Shown: one piece after another, positions 1 through 5,418 of the stretch
Layout of the letters: every line of letters begins with the position of its first letter
Numbering within the stretch: the first letter of the stretch is position 1
Assembly (NCBI GenBank): GCA_019752915.1
Contig: JAIELO010000297.1
Location: 1-5,500 of the forward strand
Direction of reading: 5' to 3'
DNA from: Burkholderiaceae bacterium
GTDB lineage: Bacteria; Pseudomonadota; Gammaproteobacteria; Burkholderiales; Burkholderiaceae_D
Length of the DNA stretch: 5,500 nt
Notes under the pieces: model-generated
What the model saw: the letters and a program-made list of their open reading frames with translations, nothing else
The model's database searches: none
Told to the model about the DNA's origin: nothing
Translations under genes and position numbers: made by a program

Positions 1-1
1 C

Positions 2-1513
2 AAGCTGTACACCCAGATGAAAGAAATGGACAAAGCCAACAGCGCCATGGAGGAGTTGCTGGCAGTGGCCGAGCAGCTGCATTCGCCGGGCCGGATGGCG
101 AGTGCCAAAATCACCGAATACGGACTGGCAGTCGACACCCACCAGTACCAACGCGCCCTGAAGGCCCAGCAGCATGCACTGGAACTGGTGCGCAAGCTCG
201 GTGCCGAGCGCATGGTCGGGGTGTCGCTGGGCAATCTGGCCGACATCTACCTGAAACTGCGCGATTACCCGCGTGCTGCCCAGTACGCCATGGAGTCGCT
301 GCGCTCGACGCAGAAAACCCGCGACCTTGCTATGGAGTCGACGGCGCGCGCCAATCTCGGCCAGGCCTATCTGAGCATGGGGCGCATCCGCGAAGGCAAA
401 CAGCAATTCGAGCAGGCGATGGCCCGCTACGAACAGGAAAATAACAAACCGGAACTGCAGGTGGTTCTGCGCGAATATGGTGAAGCACTGGAGCGGGCCG
501 GCGACGCCGCCGGCGCCGTGCTGGCCTACCACCGCGAGCGGGCGCTGTCGGACGAGTTGTTCGAAAACCGCCGCCAGCAAGCCGTCCAGGAGTTGCAGGA
601 AAAATACGCCACCGAGAAAAGGCAGCGCCAGATCGAACTACTGAGTCGCGACAACCGGCTCAAGGATACTGAACTCGATAACAAACGCCTGCAGCAGCGC
701 GTCTGGTGGCTGCTCGCGCTGGTGACTGCGCTGGCGGCGGTGGTGGTCGGCATGTTATATCGCCGGGTACGCCATGCGAATGCCCAGCTGGAAGTGAAAA
801 ATCTGGAACTGAAGGCCCAGTCGGTGCGTGATCCGCTGACCGCGCTGTACAACCGTCGCCACTTCCAGGACTTCATGCGCAGCATGGCGCCGCAGGAGCC
901 GCGCGAGGATGATCTGGTCGGTGCACTGTTCCTGCTGGACGTCGATCACTTCAAGCACATCAACGATAGCTACGGCCACGCCGCTGGTGACGCCGTGCTG
1001 AAAATGCTAGCCGAACACCTGCGGGTGGCACTGCGCGAAACCGATATGATCGTACGCTGGGGCGGCGAAGAATTCCTCGCCTACCTGCCGGCGGTATCAC
1101 GCCACGGCATCGATGATGTGGCACGGCGCATTTTGCGCAGCATTGCCGAACAAACCGTCGAGTATCAGGGGCACACCCTGTCGGTGCAGGTCTCGCTCGG
1201 CTATGCCCCCTACCCGCTCGCACCGGAAGGTACGCCGCTGCCCTGGGAGCGGGTGGTCAATCTGGTCGACATGGCGCTGTATCTGGCGAAAGCCCATGGC
1301 CGCAATCGCGCCTATGGTTTGCGCGGCTTTGCCAACTTCGAGCACACCACCCTGGAAGCGATCGAGCAGGATCTGGAACGGGCCTGGCGGGCCGGTTTTG
1401 TCGATCTGTCGGTGGTACTGGGCGACGCGCCCGATGCCTTGCCGCCGGCACCAGCCGAAAAAGACAACGTGGTGCACATCAAGCACGCCAATAAAAACAG
1501 CCACGGCACCTAG
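2..1513 (+). CDS. TPR-GGDEF membrane diguanylate cyclase (5' partial)
   Basis: The product should make cyclic di-GMP from two GTP at the inner membrane. The frame is open to the left edge (KLYTQ precedes the first Met at 17), so the true start and probably a signal peptide lie upstream. Numbering from that Met: four TPR-like units of about 40 residues (28-61, 68-101, 108-141, 148-181), a charged coiled coil (about 182-226), one membrane segment (229-247, followed by YRRVRH), then a GGDEF domain from RDPLTALYNRR (271) to KAHGRNRAYG. The metal/GTP segment LDVDHFK (307-313) is present. The active loop is GGEEF (349-353), an active variant in this family. An I-site RETD (340-343) sits five residues before it, so product inhibition is probably retained. 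The TPRs are inferred to be a periplasmic sensor. A tail of about 60 residues after the cyclase domain has no recognised fold. Function is confident from motifs; the signal sensed is unknown. Confidence 0.95.
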   Translation, partial: KLYTQMKEMDKANSAMEELLAVAEQLHSPGRMASAKITEYGLAVDTHQYQRALKAQQHALELVRKLGAERMVGVSLGNLADIYLKLRDYPRAAQYAMESLRSTQKTRDLAMESTARANLGQAYLSMGRIREGKQQFEQAMARYEQENNKPELQVVLREYGEALERAGDAAGAVLAYHRERALSDELFENRRQQAVQELQEKYATEKRQRQIELLSRDNRLKDTELDNKRLQQRVWWLLALVTALAAVVVGMLYRRVRHANAQLEVKNLELKAQSVRDPLTALYNRRHFQDFMRSMAPQEPREDDLVGALFLLDVDHFKHINDSYGHAAGDAVLKMLAEHLRVALRETDMIVRWGGEEFLAYLPAVSRHGIDDVARRILRSIAEQTVEYQGHTLSVQVSLGYAPYPLAPEGTPLPWERVVNLVDMALYLAKAHGRNRAYGLRGFANFEHTTLEAIEQDLERAWRAGFVDLSVVLGDAPDALPPAPAEKDNVVHIKHANKNSHGT

Positions 1514-1582
1514 GCTGGCGACGTGGCGTGCTGGCTTGCGTGGCGAATCGCGCTACAGGCTGCAACGCGGGCTTATTCAGCC

Positions 1583-2035
1583 TTATTCGGCGTTGATTTT
1601 CTTCGGTGGCGGTGCTGCGGCGAAAGCGATGTTTTCGCCATCCGGCCCGCTATCGAGAGCGTCCGAGTTTTCCAGCCAGTTACGCAGTTTTTCCATGCGC
1701 CGGATCAGAATCCCCTTGTTACTGATGTAGCCCACCTGCTCGAAATTTTCCGCCTTGCTGATCATCTTGGAGACAGTCGGCAGATTATCTGCCAGTCGTT
1801 CGAACGCCTTGCGCGCCTTGTTTTCCCACTTATACAACTGCGGCTCGTTAAAGCGGTTGCTCTCGTAATAAATAGTCAAGGTGCGGTCATGGTTACCGAA
1901 ACCGACGATCGCCGCTCCCTTGCGTACCGCTTCCAGCACATCGGGTTTGATGTTCGCGGTCGGCACAAACAACGCCGCGCGACCCGTCGCATCCGGCCGC
2001 TCGAGCGGCAAATCCTGTCCCATTATTACCGTCAT
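1583..2035 (-). CDS. Conserved-looking hypothetical protein, 150 aa
   Basis: I do not recognise the family. The protein is soluble in appearance, with no signal peptide or membrane segment. A mixed N-terminal half (about 20-60: RAALFVPTANIKPDVLEAV, then GFGNHDRTLTIYYESN) is followed by a charged helical stretch (about 66-125, rich in Lys, Arg and Glu) and an Ala/Pro-rich, probably disordered tail ending PPPKKINAE. The start at 2035 is chosen because AGGAAG lies four bases upstream; a longer reading from 2086 has no SD and adds a Cys/Arg-rich stretch unlike the rest. A second Met at 2023 is possible. The TAA stop is followed in frame by TGA two codons later. It is convergent with the diguanylate cyclase (69 bp apart) and divergent from the M29-like peptidase. 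It is very likely a real gene, given promoter, SD and normal composition. Function is not assigned. Confidence 0.8.
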   Translation of the reverse strand: MTVIMGQDLPLERPDATGRAALFVPTANIKPDVLEAVRKGAAIVGFGNHDRTLTIYYESNRFNEPQLYKWENKARKAFERLADNLPTVSKMISKAENFEQVGYISNKGILIRRMEKLRNWLENSDALDSGPDGENIAFAAAPPPKKINAE

Positions 2036-2039
2036 CACG

Positions 2040-2045
2040 CTTCCT
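2040..2045 (-). promoter_or_regulatory. Ribosome binding site that fixes the start at 2035
   Basis: On the minus strand AGGAAG is followed by CGTG and then ATG. This short but workable spacing favours 2035 over the longer in-frame start at 2086, which has no SD. Confidence 0.65.
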
Positions 2046-2108
2046 GTTGTTATGTTGCAGCGACACGGCGGTGCTCGCGCTGTCATGTTGCTGCTAGGCT
2101 ATATTTCG

Positions 2109-2137
2109 ATTCTATCCTGCGTTTTTACCCAAGACAA
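2109..2137 (-). promoter_or_regulatory. sigma70-like promoter for the 150-aa gene
   Basis: On the minus strand TTGTCT (2137-2132) is separated by exactly 17 bases from TAGAAT (2114-2109). That is four of six and five of six matches to the consensus hexamers. A transcript would begin near 2102 and carry a leader of roughly 65 bases. Since the start at 2086 has no SD, this leader is probably untranslated. Confidence 0.6.
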
Positions 2138-2187
2138 GGAAAAAGGAGGCGAACGTGGCATTGCGGAGAATTGCCCGGCGCAAGCCG

Positions 2188-2193
2188 TATAAT
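2188..2193 (+). promoter_or_regulatory. Consensus -10 box ahead of the M29-like gene
   Basis: A perfect TATAAT lies 32 bases before the ATG at 2226, placing transcription start near 2200 with a short leader of about 25 bases. The -35 is poor: no TTGACA-like hexamer sits at 16-18 bases. TTGCGG at 2161-2166 is 21 bases away and TTGCCC at 2171-2176 only 11. The promoter may therefore be weak or activator-dependent. Confidence 0.5.
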
Positions 2194-2225
2194 GCCCACT
2201 CCCTACTTTTTTAGCTGCTAGCACC

Positions 2226-3305
2226 ATGCCGACCACCCTGCCCGCCACCGAAATCCCTGCCAGTCACTACGGTGTGATTCCCGAGCACGCAGTCGACGCG
2301 GCTGCCCGCAACATCGGCGCCACCGTCAGCATCGCCATCGGCCACACGGCGCAGCAGGCCGCTCTGATCGTGCACGACCTGCGTACCGACCTGAACCGGG
2401 CGCTGACCGAAGGCTACCGGCGCAACCTGCCGGATGCCGAGTTCGTCGATTTCGACAGCGTCACGCCGGAGCAGGTGCTGGCCGCCTTCGCCCGCCTCAA
2501 GGCCGGTGATCTGGTGGTGCTGATCCAGTCCACCAGCTTCCGGCTCGAAGCGTTCCGGGTGCGCATCGAACTGTTCAAGCGCGGCCTGAAAGTGATCGAA
2601 CACGTGCATCTGGCGCGTATGCCCGGTGAACAGGGCCAGCTCTACATCGACGCACTGGCCTACGATCCGGCCTATTACCGCGGCGTCGGTCACGCCCTCA
2701 AGGCGCGCATCGATCAGGCGCCGTATGGCGTGATCGACAGCGGCGATGGCGAAAAACTGGTGTTCGGTTCACCCTTCGAGGCGGCCAAGCTGAACATCGG
2801 CGACTACAGCGCCATGCAGAATATCGGCGGCCAGTATCCGCTCGGCGAAGTATTCACGGAAGCGCAGGATCTGGAAGCGGTCAACGGGCGGGTACGCATC
2901 TTCGTGTTCGGCGATACGGCGTTTCTGGTCAACCACCCGGCTACCCCGATTACCCTGATCGTGGAAAAGGGCCGCGTGGTCGGCACCGAAAACACGACCC
3001 CGGAATTCGACACCATTCTGGCGCTGATCCGCGCCCACGAAGGTGAAGTCTGGCTGCGCGAACTGGGCTTCGGTATGAACCGCGCCTTCTCGCGCGAGCG
3101 CATGGTCAACGACATCGGCACCTATGAACGGATGTGCGGCATCCACCTGTCGCTGGGCGCCAAGCACGGCGTGTACAGCAAGCCGCAATTCCGCCGCGCC
3201 GACACCCGCTATCACGTTGACGTGTTCGCCGTCACCGAGGGCGTGTATCTGGGCGAGGAACAGGTCTACCGCGATGGCGCGTGGCTAGTTAGCGCCGGAC
3301 ACTAA
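2226..3305 (+). CDS. M29-like (aminopeptidase T type) metallopeptidase
   Basis: This is probably a cytoplasmic two-metal aminopeptidase removing N-terminal residues from peptides. M29 enzymes bind a dinuclear centre through Glu, Glu, His, His and Asp. Here the matching residues appear in order: E208 in GEVFTEA, E279 in RELGFGMN, H307 in GIHLSLGAKHGVY, and H330 and D332 in YHVDVF. The Glu-to-His spacing (28) matches the family closely; the next interval is shorter than in the thermophilic prototypes. The expected Tyr seven residues after the His is replaced by H314, with a Tyr three residues further on. The N-terminal half (1-200) shows only loose similarity. At 359 aa it is slightly shorter than typical members (about 410). 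ATG 2226 is the first in-frame ATG and has no clear SD. It has its own promoter region and overlaps the convergent downstream gene by 4 bp. Family confidence is good; substrate is unknown. Confidence 0.85.
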   Translation: MPTTLPATEIPASHYGVIPEHAVDAAARNIGATVSIAIGHTAQQAALIVHDLRTDLNRALTEGYRRNLPDAEFVDFDSVTPEQVLAAFARLKAGDLVVLIQSTSFRLEAFRVRIELFKRGLKVIEHVHLARMPGEQGQLYIDALAYDPAYYRGVGHALKARIDQAPYGVIDSGDGEKLVFGSPFEAAKLNIGDYSAMQNIGGQYPLGEVFTEAQDLEAVNGRVRIFVFGDTAFLVNHPATPITLIVEKGRVVGTENTTPEFDTILALIRAHEGEVWLRELGFGMNRAFSRERMVNDIGTYERMCGIHLSLGAKHGVYSKPQFRRADTRYHVDVFAVTEGVYLGEEQVYRDGAWLVSAGH

Positions 3306-4027
3306 CTGAACGCAACGTCTTCCAGACGGAAGCGGAATTTGCGCCGCTCCGGTAACTCCCACCCCTCGCCTTTGCCGCCCTCGCGCGGCGCTGGCTCGGC
3401 TGCGCGGGATGCGGGCGACGCTGCAGCAAACACTGTCGGCTCACTCGATCCGTGTGCTGACGCGGCCATCGGCAGTAAGGTTCGCTGTAAAACGGCAGCG
3501 CATGCGTTGACGAGGTCTGAGAGCAGATTACTGGCGGGTGTAGCAACCGAGGTTACAGCGGCTGCATCGCAGGCAGGCCGGGGGATTTCCTGTGCCTGAG
3601 CTTGCTCCTGCTGAACGAGCATGCGCAGGCGACTAGCGTGTATGTAAAACTTGTCCTGCGGTCGGCGTACATAGATATCGTTCCACGCGTTACGTGTGCC
3701 ACGACCAGCCCAGTGTGCTAGCTGGTTGGGCGTGACAACCCGTCCGTTAAAAATAATCTCGTTACCCTGCACGCGGGCGCATTGTTCGTCGTGATAACTC
3801 ACGGTGCGCAATAGGGTGCCATCTGGCAGGAACACGGTTTTCCATTGGTAGCCGTGCACGCTGCACGGAGCGCCGCCGACCTGCAGCTTGCGTTGCTCAA
3901 CCAGCCACAACTCGATGGCGTCGGCCAGCGCCTGTTGTAGATCGGGCGCGCCGCCGCGCAGTCCAAGTTGATCGATCAGCCGCTGGATCTGGCGACTCTC
4001 GATGGGGACACTCACCCACGCTTCCAT
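3302..4027 (-). CDS. Hypothetical protein with possible RHH start and RAMA-like domain, 241 aa
   Basis: Seen directly: a short strand (WVSVPI, residues 4-9), two predicted helices (11-22 and 29-47), a compact domain (about 62-137), then an Ala/Pro/Ser-rich low-complexity region (about 150-215) and a basic C-terminus (RRKFRFRLEDVAF). The strand-helix-helix start resembles ribbon-helix-helix DNA-binding proteins. The middle domain has the layout FLPDGTLL...VQGNEIIFNGRVVTPNQLA...TRNAWNDIYVRR...ASRLR, which recalls the RAMA/DUF4357 group (small domains fused to restriction or methylation proteins and thought to read modified DNA). Both assignments are by eye. The start is firm: AGGAGG lies nine bases upstream of ATG 4027. 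The gene opens at the edge of an unusual inverted repeat, hinting at autoregulation. Its TAG stop overlaps the end of the convergent peptidase gene. It could also be a mobile-element accessory protein. Confidence 0.8.
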   Translation of the reverse strand: MEAWVSVPIESRQIQRLIDQLGLRGGAPDLQQALADAIELWLVEQRKLQVGGAPCSVHGYQWKTVFLPDGTLLRTVSYHDEQCARVQGNEIIFNGRVVTPNQLAHWAGRGTRNAWNDIYVRRPQDKFYIHASRLRMLVQQEQAQAQEIPRPACDAAAVTSVATPASNLLSDLVNACAAVLQRTLLPMAASAHGSSEPTVFAAASPASRAAEPAPREGGKGEGWELPERRKFRFRLEDVAFS

Positions 4028-4036
4028 GTTCTGCTT

Positions 4037-4042
4037 CCTCCT
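4037..4042 (-). promoter_or_regulatory. Consensus Shine-Dalgarno inside the repeat array
   Basis: AGGAGG on the minus strand lies nine bases before ATG 4027. It overlaps the degenerate repeat unit ACAGGA (4044-4039), so a protein or structure on the repeat could affect translation as well as transcription of the 241-aa gene. Confidence 0.8.
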
Positions 4043-4100
4043 GTTTTTTCTTCTATTTCCTTCTGCTTTGTTCTATTTAGAGCGGAAAGTCGCGGGAAGG

Positions 4101-4116
4101 TTCCGTAAGCACGGAA
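4101..4116. repeat. Small perfect hairpin at the centre of the inverted repeat
   Basis: TTCCGT and ACGGAA form a 6-bp stem around an AAGC loop, just right of the symmetry centre. A second CGGAA at 4083-4087 could pair with the same TTCCG, so two alternative small structures exist. No T-run follows on either strand, so it does not look like an intrinsic terminator. Confidence 0.5.
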
Positions 4117-4179
4117 AAGCAGAAAAAATAGAACGAAATAGAAGGAAGCAGGAGAATTAATAGAGCAAAGCAGAACATG

Positions 4180-4341
4180 CAGTTGGGGCGAGCACACCAC
4201 CCCACAGCCGCCCTCAATCATCACTCGGCATTCAGCATTCAGCATTCAGAACCACCGCGAAGTCCCGCGTTAGCGCGTGTGTCCATGCATGACTGGTCAG
4301 ACCAGCAAAACCGCGACTAGCCAAGACGCACAGCAAGACCG
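4180..4341. other. Gene-free remainder between the repeat and the LysR gene end
   Basis: With the inverted repeat this completes a 314-bp stretch (4028-4341) without a supported gene. It holds a short tandem repeat (4228-4248), a CGCG-TTAG-CGCG sequence (4267-4278) and a near-perfect dyad CTGGTCAGACCAG (4293-4305). The dyad could act in termination behind the LysR gene, but no T-run follows it on the minus strand. I see no promoter here that I would defend. Confidence 0.5.
4228..4248. repeat. Three tandem copies of GCATTCA
   Basis: Three exact 7-base units lie head to tail, preceded by a near-unit CACTCGGCA. Short repeats of this type are common in bacterial intergenic DNA and can vary in copy number by slippage. 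No gene runs through it convincingly. Confidence 0.85.
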
Positions 4342-5286
4342 TCAGGAAAGCAGCAGTCCTGCCGCCTGCAGTTCGCGGTCCCACGGTGGCACCGGCTGGT
4401 ATTCGGCCAGCAGAAAGTCGATCAGCGCGCGCACTTTGGCGGACGGCTGGCGACTGGCCGGATACAGTGCGCTCAGATGATTCAGCGGCAGCGTCCAGTC
4501 GGACAGTACCGGCACCAGTGTGCCGGCGAGCAGCGCGCGCCACGCCAGAAACGTGGTGTTGTAGACGATTCCCAGTCCGCGCTCGGCCGCCTGCTGCAGT
4601 ACCAGCCCGTTATTCGCCGTGAAAGCAGCCATGACCCGCACCGACTCCCGCTCGTCGCCACGACTGAACTGCCACAGCGTGCCATCGGTCAGGTGGCTGA
4701 AATGCAGACAGCGGTGCTGCTGTAATTCCTGCGGGCTGCGCGGCACGCCATAGCGCTGCAGGTAGTCGGGCGAGGCACACAGCACACCGCGGCATGGCGC
4801 AAGCGGGCGCATCGCCAGCGCATGCACATCGGGAATCCCGCCCACCCGGATGGTCAGATCAAATCCGTGTGCAATCGGGTCGAGCAGCGCGTCGTCCACG
4901 TACAACATGGGCGTCAGTTGCGGATGCAGGGCACTAAAGCGCGCCACCGCATCGGCCAGCCATGCGCTGCCAAAGCTGGACGGTGCCTGTATCCGCAGCG
5001 GCCCCGCCAGTCCGGCGCCAGCCTCGCTGCTGTGTGCCAACGCACGCAAGGCTTCCTGTGCCTGCGCCAGCGTGGCCTGACAGGGCGCCAGATAGGCCAG
5101 CCCGGCCTCGGTCAGACTGACTTCCCGGGTAGAACGGTGCAGCAAACGCGCCTGCAGCCGCTGCTCCAGCTGCAGGATGTGCTTACTCACCATGGCGCGC
5201 GTCAGGCCAAGGCGGCGCCCCGCCTCGCTGAAGCTGCGCCAGCGTGCCACCTCGACAAAAATTTCCATCGCACGTAATTGATCCAT
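4342..5286 (-). CDS. LysR-type transcriptional regulator, CrgA-like subgroup
   Basis: A 314-aa protein of standard LysR length. The N-terminal winged helix-turn-helix is clear: MDQLRAMEIFVEVARWRSF followed by the recognition region EAGRRLGLTRAMVSKHI (about 21-37) and the wing HRSTREVSLTEAG (50-62). A linker helix follows (about 65-90), then a periplasmic-binding-protein-like effector domain (about 95-295) with family marks such as GPLRIQAP, FDLTIRVGG and CASPDYLQRYG. The effector-domain wording is closest to CrgA-like regulators. The effector is unknown. ATG 5286 is chosen because it gives the usual family N-terminus; a TTG at 5322 in the same frame instead forms part of a likely -35 box. No good SD precedes the ATG. 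It is transcribed divergently from a PhyH-like dioxygenase gene 132 bp away, its most probable target. Family is certain; target is inferred. Confidence 0.95.
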   Translation of the reverse strand: MDQLRAMEIFVEVARWRSFSEAGRRLGLTRAMVSKHILQLEQRLQARLLHRSTREVSLTEAGLAYLAPCQATLAQAQEALRALAHSSEAGAGLAGPLRIQAPSSFGSAWLADAVARFSALHPQLTPMLYVDDALLDPIAHGFDLTIRVGGIPDVHALAMRPLAPCRGVLCASPDYLQRYGVPRSPQELQQHRCLHFSHLTDGTLWQFSRGDERESVRVMAAFTANNGLVLQQAAERGLGIVYNTTFLAWRALLAGTLVPVLSDWTLPLNHLSALYPASRQPSAKVRALIDFLLAEYQPVPPWDRELQAAGLLLS

Positions 5287-5292
5287 GTCGCC

Positions 5293-5322
5293 ATTGTCTT
5301 GATTATGGCGACAGTGTGTCAA
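5293..5322 (-). promoter_or_regulatory. Possible promoter of the LysR gene, nearly leaderless
   Basis: On the minus strand a perfect TTGACA (5322-5317) is followed after 18 bases by GACAAT (5298-5293), four of six to consensus. Transcription would then start at or within a base or two of ATG 5286, giving a leaderless message, which would fit the absence of an SD. The -10 is weak, so this is tentative. Confidence 0.4.
5310..5320. promoter_or_regulatory. Dyad overlapping the LysR gene -35, candidate operator
   Basis: GACA-GTG-TGTC is a perfect 4-bp dyad with a 3-base centre. It overlaps the TTGACA of the regulator and lies just upstream of the divergent promoter for the PhyH-like gene, where LysR proteins usually bind to repress themselves and activate the target. 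It does not fit the T-N11-A form exactly, so this is inference from position. Confidence 0.35.
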
Positions 5323-5333
5323 CCAATTCCGCG

Positions 5334-5362
5334 TTGTGAGCCCATCATGACCGTCCTAGAAT
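5334..5362 (+). promoter_or_regulatory. sigma70-like promoter for the PhyH-like gene
   Basis: TTGTGA (5334-5339), exactly 17 bases, then TAGAAT (5357-5362). Transcription would start near 5369, next to the palindrome AATCGATT (5367-5374), leaving a leader of about 50 bases before ATG 5419. This start point would exclude translation from the in-frame ATG at 5347. Confidence 0.6.
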
Positions 5363-5418
5363 GCAGAATCGATTGCTATATGCCTGAAAAACGGAATAAC
5401 GAAAAAAGGGAAAGCGCC

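Larger units (their letters stand above)
4025..4179. repeat. 155-bp inverted repeat made of helically phased hexamers
   Basis: The left arm carries five minus-strand copies of a (GC/AT)AGAA-type hexamer at 4029-4034, 4039-4044, 4051-4056, 4061-4066 and 4071-4076. The right arm carries six plus-strand copies at 4119-4124, 4128-4133, 4138-4143, 4148-4153, 4160-4165 and 4170-4175. Counting from the outside, both arms have the same intervals 10, 12, 10, 10, and each left copy mirrors a right copy about one centre at 4102 with no gaps. By hand count about 41 of 56 arm positions match, including a perfect 12-base outer end, CATGTTCTGCTT against its complement. The outer left end contains the start codon of the 241-aa gene. 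The purine-rich strand switches at the centre. Period near one helical turn with short A-runs suggests bent DNA or cooperative protein binding on one face. I do not recognise it as a known element. Confidence 0.85.

Noticed and set aside
1514..1582. Bidirectional terminator between the diguanylate cyclase and the 150-aa gene
   Set aside because: The 69-bp gap contains repeated GTGGCG and TTATTC words but no stable stem followed by T on either strand.
2036..2086. N-terminal extension of the 150-aa protein from ATG 2086
   Set aside because: No SD precedes it, the added residues are Cys/Arg-rich and unlike the rest, and ATG 2035 has AGGAAG at a workable distance.
1523..2221. A 232-codon plus-strand open frame across the 150-aa gene
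   Set aside because: It lies opposite a gene with a promoter, SD and better protein-like composition. Its own translation is Arg/Cys/His-rich with no recognisable domain and no SD, so it is a shadow frame.
4025..4179. CRISPR array
   Set aside because: Units are only 6-8 bases at about 10-bp intervals and lie in two opposed orientations, with no spacers of 30 bases or so and no cas genes.
4293..4305. Intrinsic terminator of the LysR gene
   Set aside because: CTGGTCAGACCAG can form only a 5-bp stem and no T-run follows on the minus strand.
4232..4543. Minus-strand frame overlapping the LysR gene 3' end
   Set aside because: It runs in another frame of the LysR gene, is Ala/Arg/Thr-rich without a domain, and extends into the GCATTCA tandem repeat.
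5287..5322. TTG start at 5322 for the LysR protein
   Set aside because: LysR proteins start close to the MDQLRAMEIF-type sequence. The extra 12 residues do not fit the family, and the TTG belongs to a TTGACA hexamer.
5347..5418. Upstream in-frame ATGs (5347, 5380) for the PhyH-like gene
   Set aside because: Neither has an SD. The first lies inside the likely promoter, upstream of its transcription start. The second adds 13 Lys/Arg/Glu-rich residues before a normal family start.
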